From positions 1 to 6,442 of the forward strand of contig JAGBGL010000170.1 of assembly GCA_017936025.1 (NCBI GenBank): 6,442 nucleotides of DNA, in the 5' to 3' direction. The position numbers and the translations under genes are program-made. The DNA is from Bacillota bacterium (GTDB lineage Bacteria; Bacillota; Clostridia; Peptostreptococcales; Anaerovoracaceae). Under the pieces are notes generated by a model that saw only the letters and a list, made by a program, of their open reading frames with translations, searched no databases and was not told the DNA's origin. Positions 6,285-6,442 of the stretch are shown piece after piece (position 1 is the stretch's first letter; every line of letters starts with the position of its first letter).

Positions 6285-6333
6285 GAAAACAAAAAGAAAA
6301 CCGCGGTCCCGGCGCAAGGCTGCAGGGCCACGG
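6285..6333 (-). terminator. Rho-independent terminator of the amidohydrolase-like gene
   Basis: On the minus strand CCGTGGCCC (6325-6333) pairs with GGG-A-CCGCGG (6301-6310), with one G-T pair and one bulged A. The 14-base apical part can form a small inner GCA/TGC stem. A T-rich tract, TTTTCTTTTTGTTTT, follows (6286-6300). It lies 28 bases after the stop codon at 6362. Confidence 0.8.
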
Positions 6334-6361
6334 CTTCTGTATAAAACTGTCCACGATTAAA

Positions 6362-6442
6362 TTAATCAGCTTTATATACGATTTCTCCGTTGAATACTGT
6401 CATCGAACATTTCATGTTTGGCAGTTCTTCTTCATCCGCAAA
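6362..6442 (-). CDS. C-terminal end of a probable amidohydrolase-family protein (partial)
   Basis: The last 26 codons and a TAA stop (6362-6364) are present; the rest lies beyond the right edge. The tail reads LPNMKCSMTVFNGEIVYKAD. This has the pattern of the final beta strands of metal-dependent amidohydrolases (YtcJ/amidohydrolase-3 or imidazolonepropionase-like), which typically end in a T-x-V-x-G-K/E-x-V-Y motif. Catalytic residues are outside the window, so activity and subfamily cannot be judged. The gene is followed by its own terminator and then by the promoter of the permease gene, so the two are neighbours but probably separate transcripts. Confidence 0.6.
   Translation of the reverse strand, partial: FADEEELPNMKCSMTVFNGEIVYKAD

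Noticed and set aside
6080..6331. Minus-strand 83-codon open frame overlapping the permease start
   Set aside because: It spans the terminator, promoter and leader hairpin of the region, has low-complexity Lys/Asn/Phe-rich content, and has no good ribosome binding site.
1..6442. Search for CRISPR arrays, tRNA, rRNA, insertion-sequence genes and phage genes
   Set aside because: No regularly spaced repeats, no tRNA-like cloverleaf and no transposase or phage reading frame was seen in the window.

Overview
The window comes from a bacterial chromosome of moderate G+C, most likely an anaerobic member of the Clostridia (Bacillota). This is inferred from strong AGGAG-type ribosome binding sites, compact co-directional operons, a fused flavodoxin/two-[4Fe-4S] protein of the kind common in strict anaerobes, and T-rich intrinsic terminators. 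No species assignment is possible from the sequence alone. All confident genes are on the minus strand, so the window reads from right to left.

Right edge: the last 26 codons of a gene that is probably an amidohydrolase end at 6362 and are followed by an intrinsic terminator (6285-6333). A promoter with a perfect TATAAT (6185-6213) lies next, then a leader with a strong 5' hairpin, then an APC-superfamily amino acid permease (4614-6104). The permease has its own terminator (4532-4561).

Centre and left: a second TATAAT sits just past that terminator and probably starts a four-gene operon. In order these are a flavodoxin-fold/ferredoxin protein of the EFR1 type (3720-4475), two tandem paralogous GPH/MelB-type MFS transporters (2316-3704 and 921-2306), and exodeoxyribonuclease III (172-924). 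Gaps are 15 and 9 bases, then a 4-base ATGA overlap. A minus-strand intrinsic terminator at 90-123 ends the unit. A second hairpin (140-160) points the other way and suggests a convergent gene off the left edge. A short GGGAC...GTCCC hairpin at 8-22 resembles intergenic or mobile-element hairpins.

The permease and the amidohydrolase could form an uptake-and-hydrolysis pair for an amino-acid derivative. The redox protein and the two transporters could handle a substrate that is imported and reduced, but nothing in the sequence identifies it. ExoA looks like a housekeeping repair gene carried by the operon. I see no clear previously undescribed system. The most interesting points are the duplicated GPH pair, in which both copies carry Asn where MelB-type carriers have cation-binding Asp, and the structured leader of the permease gene.
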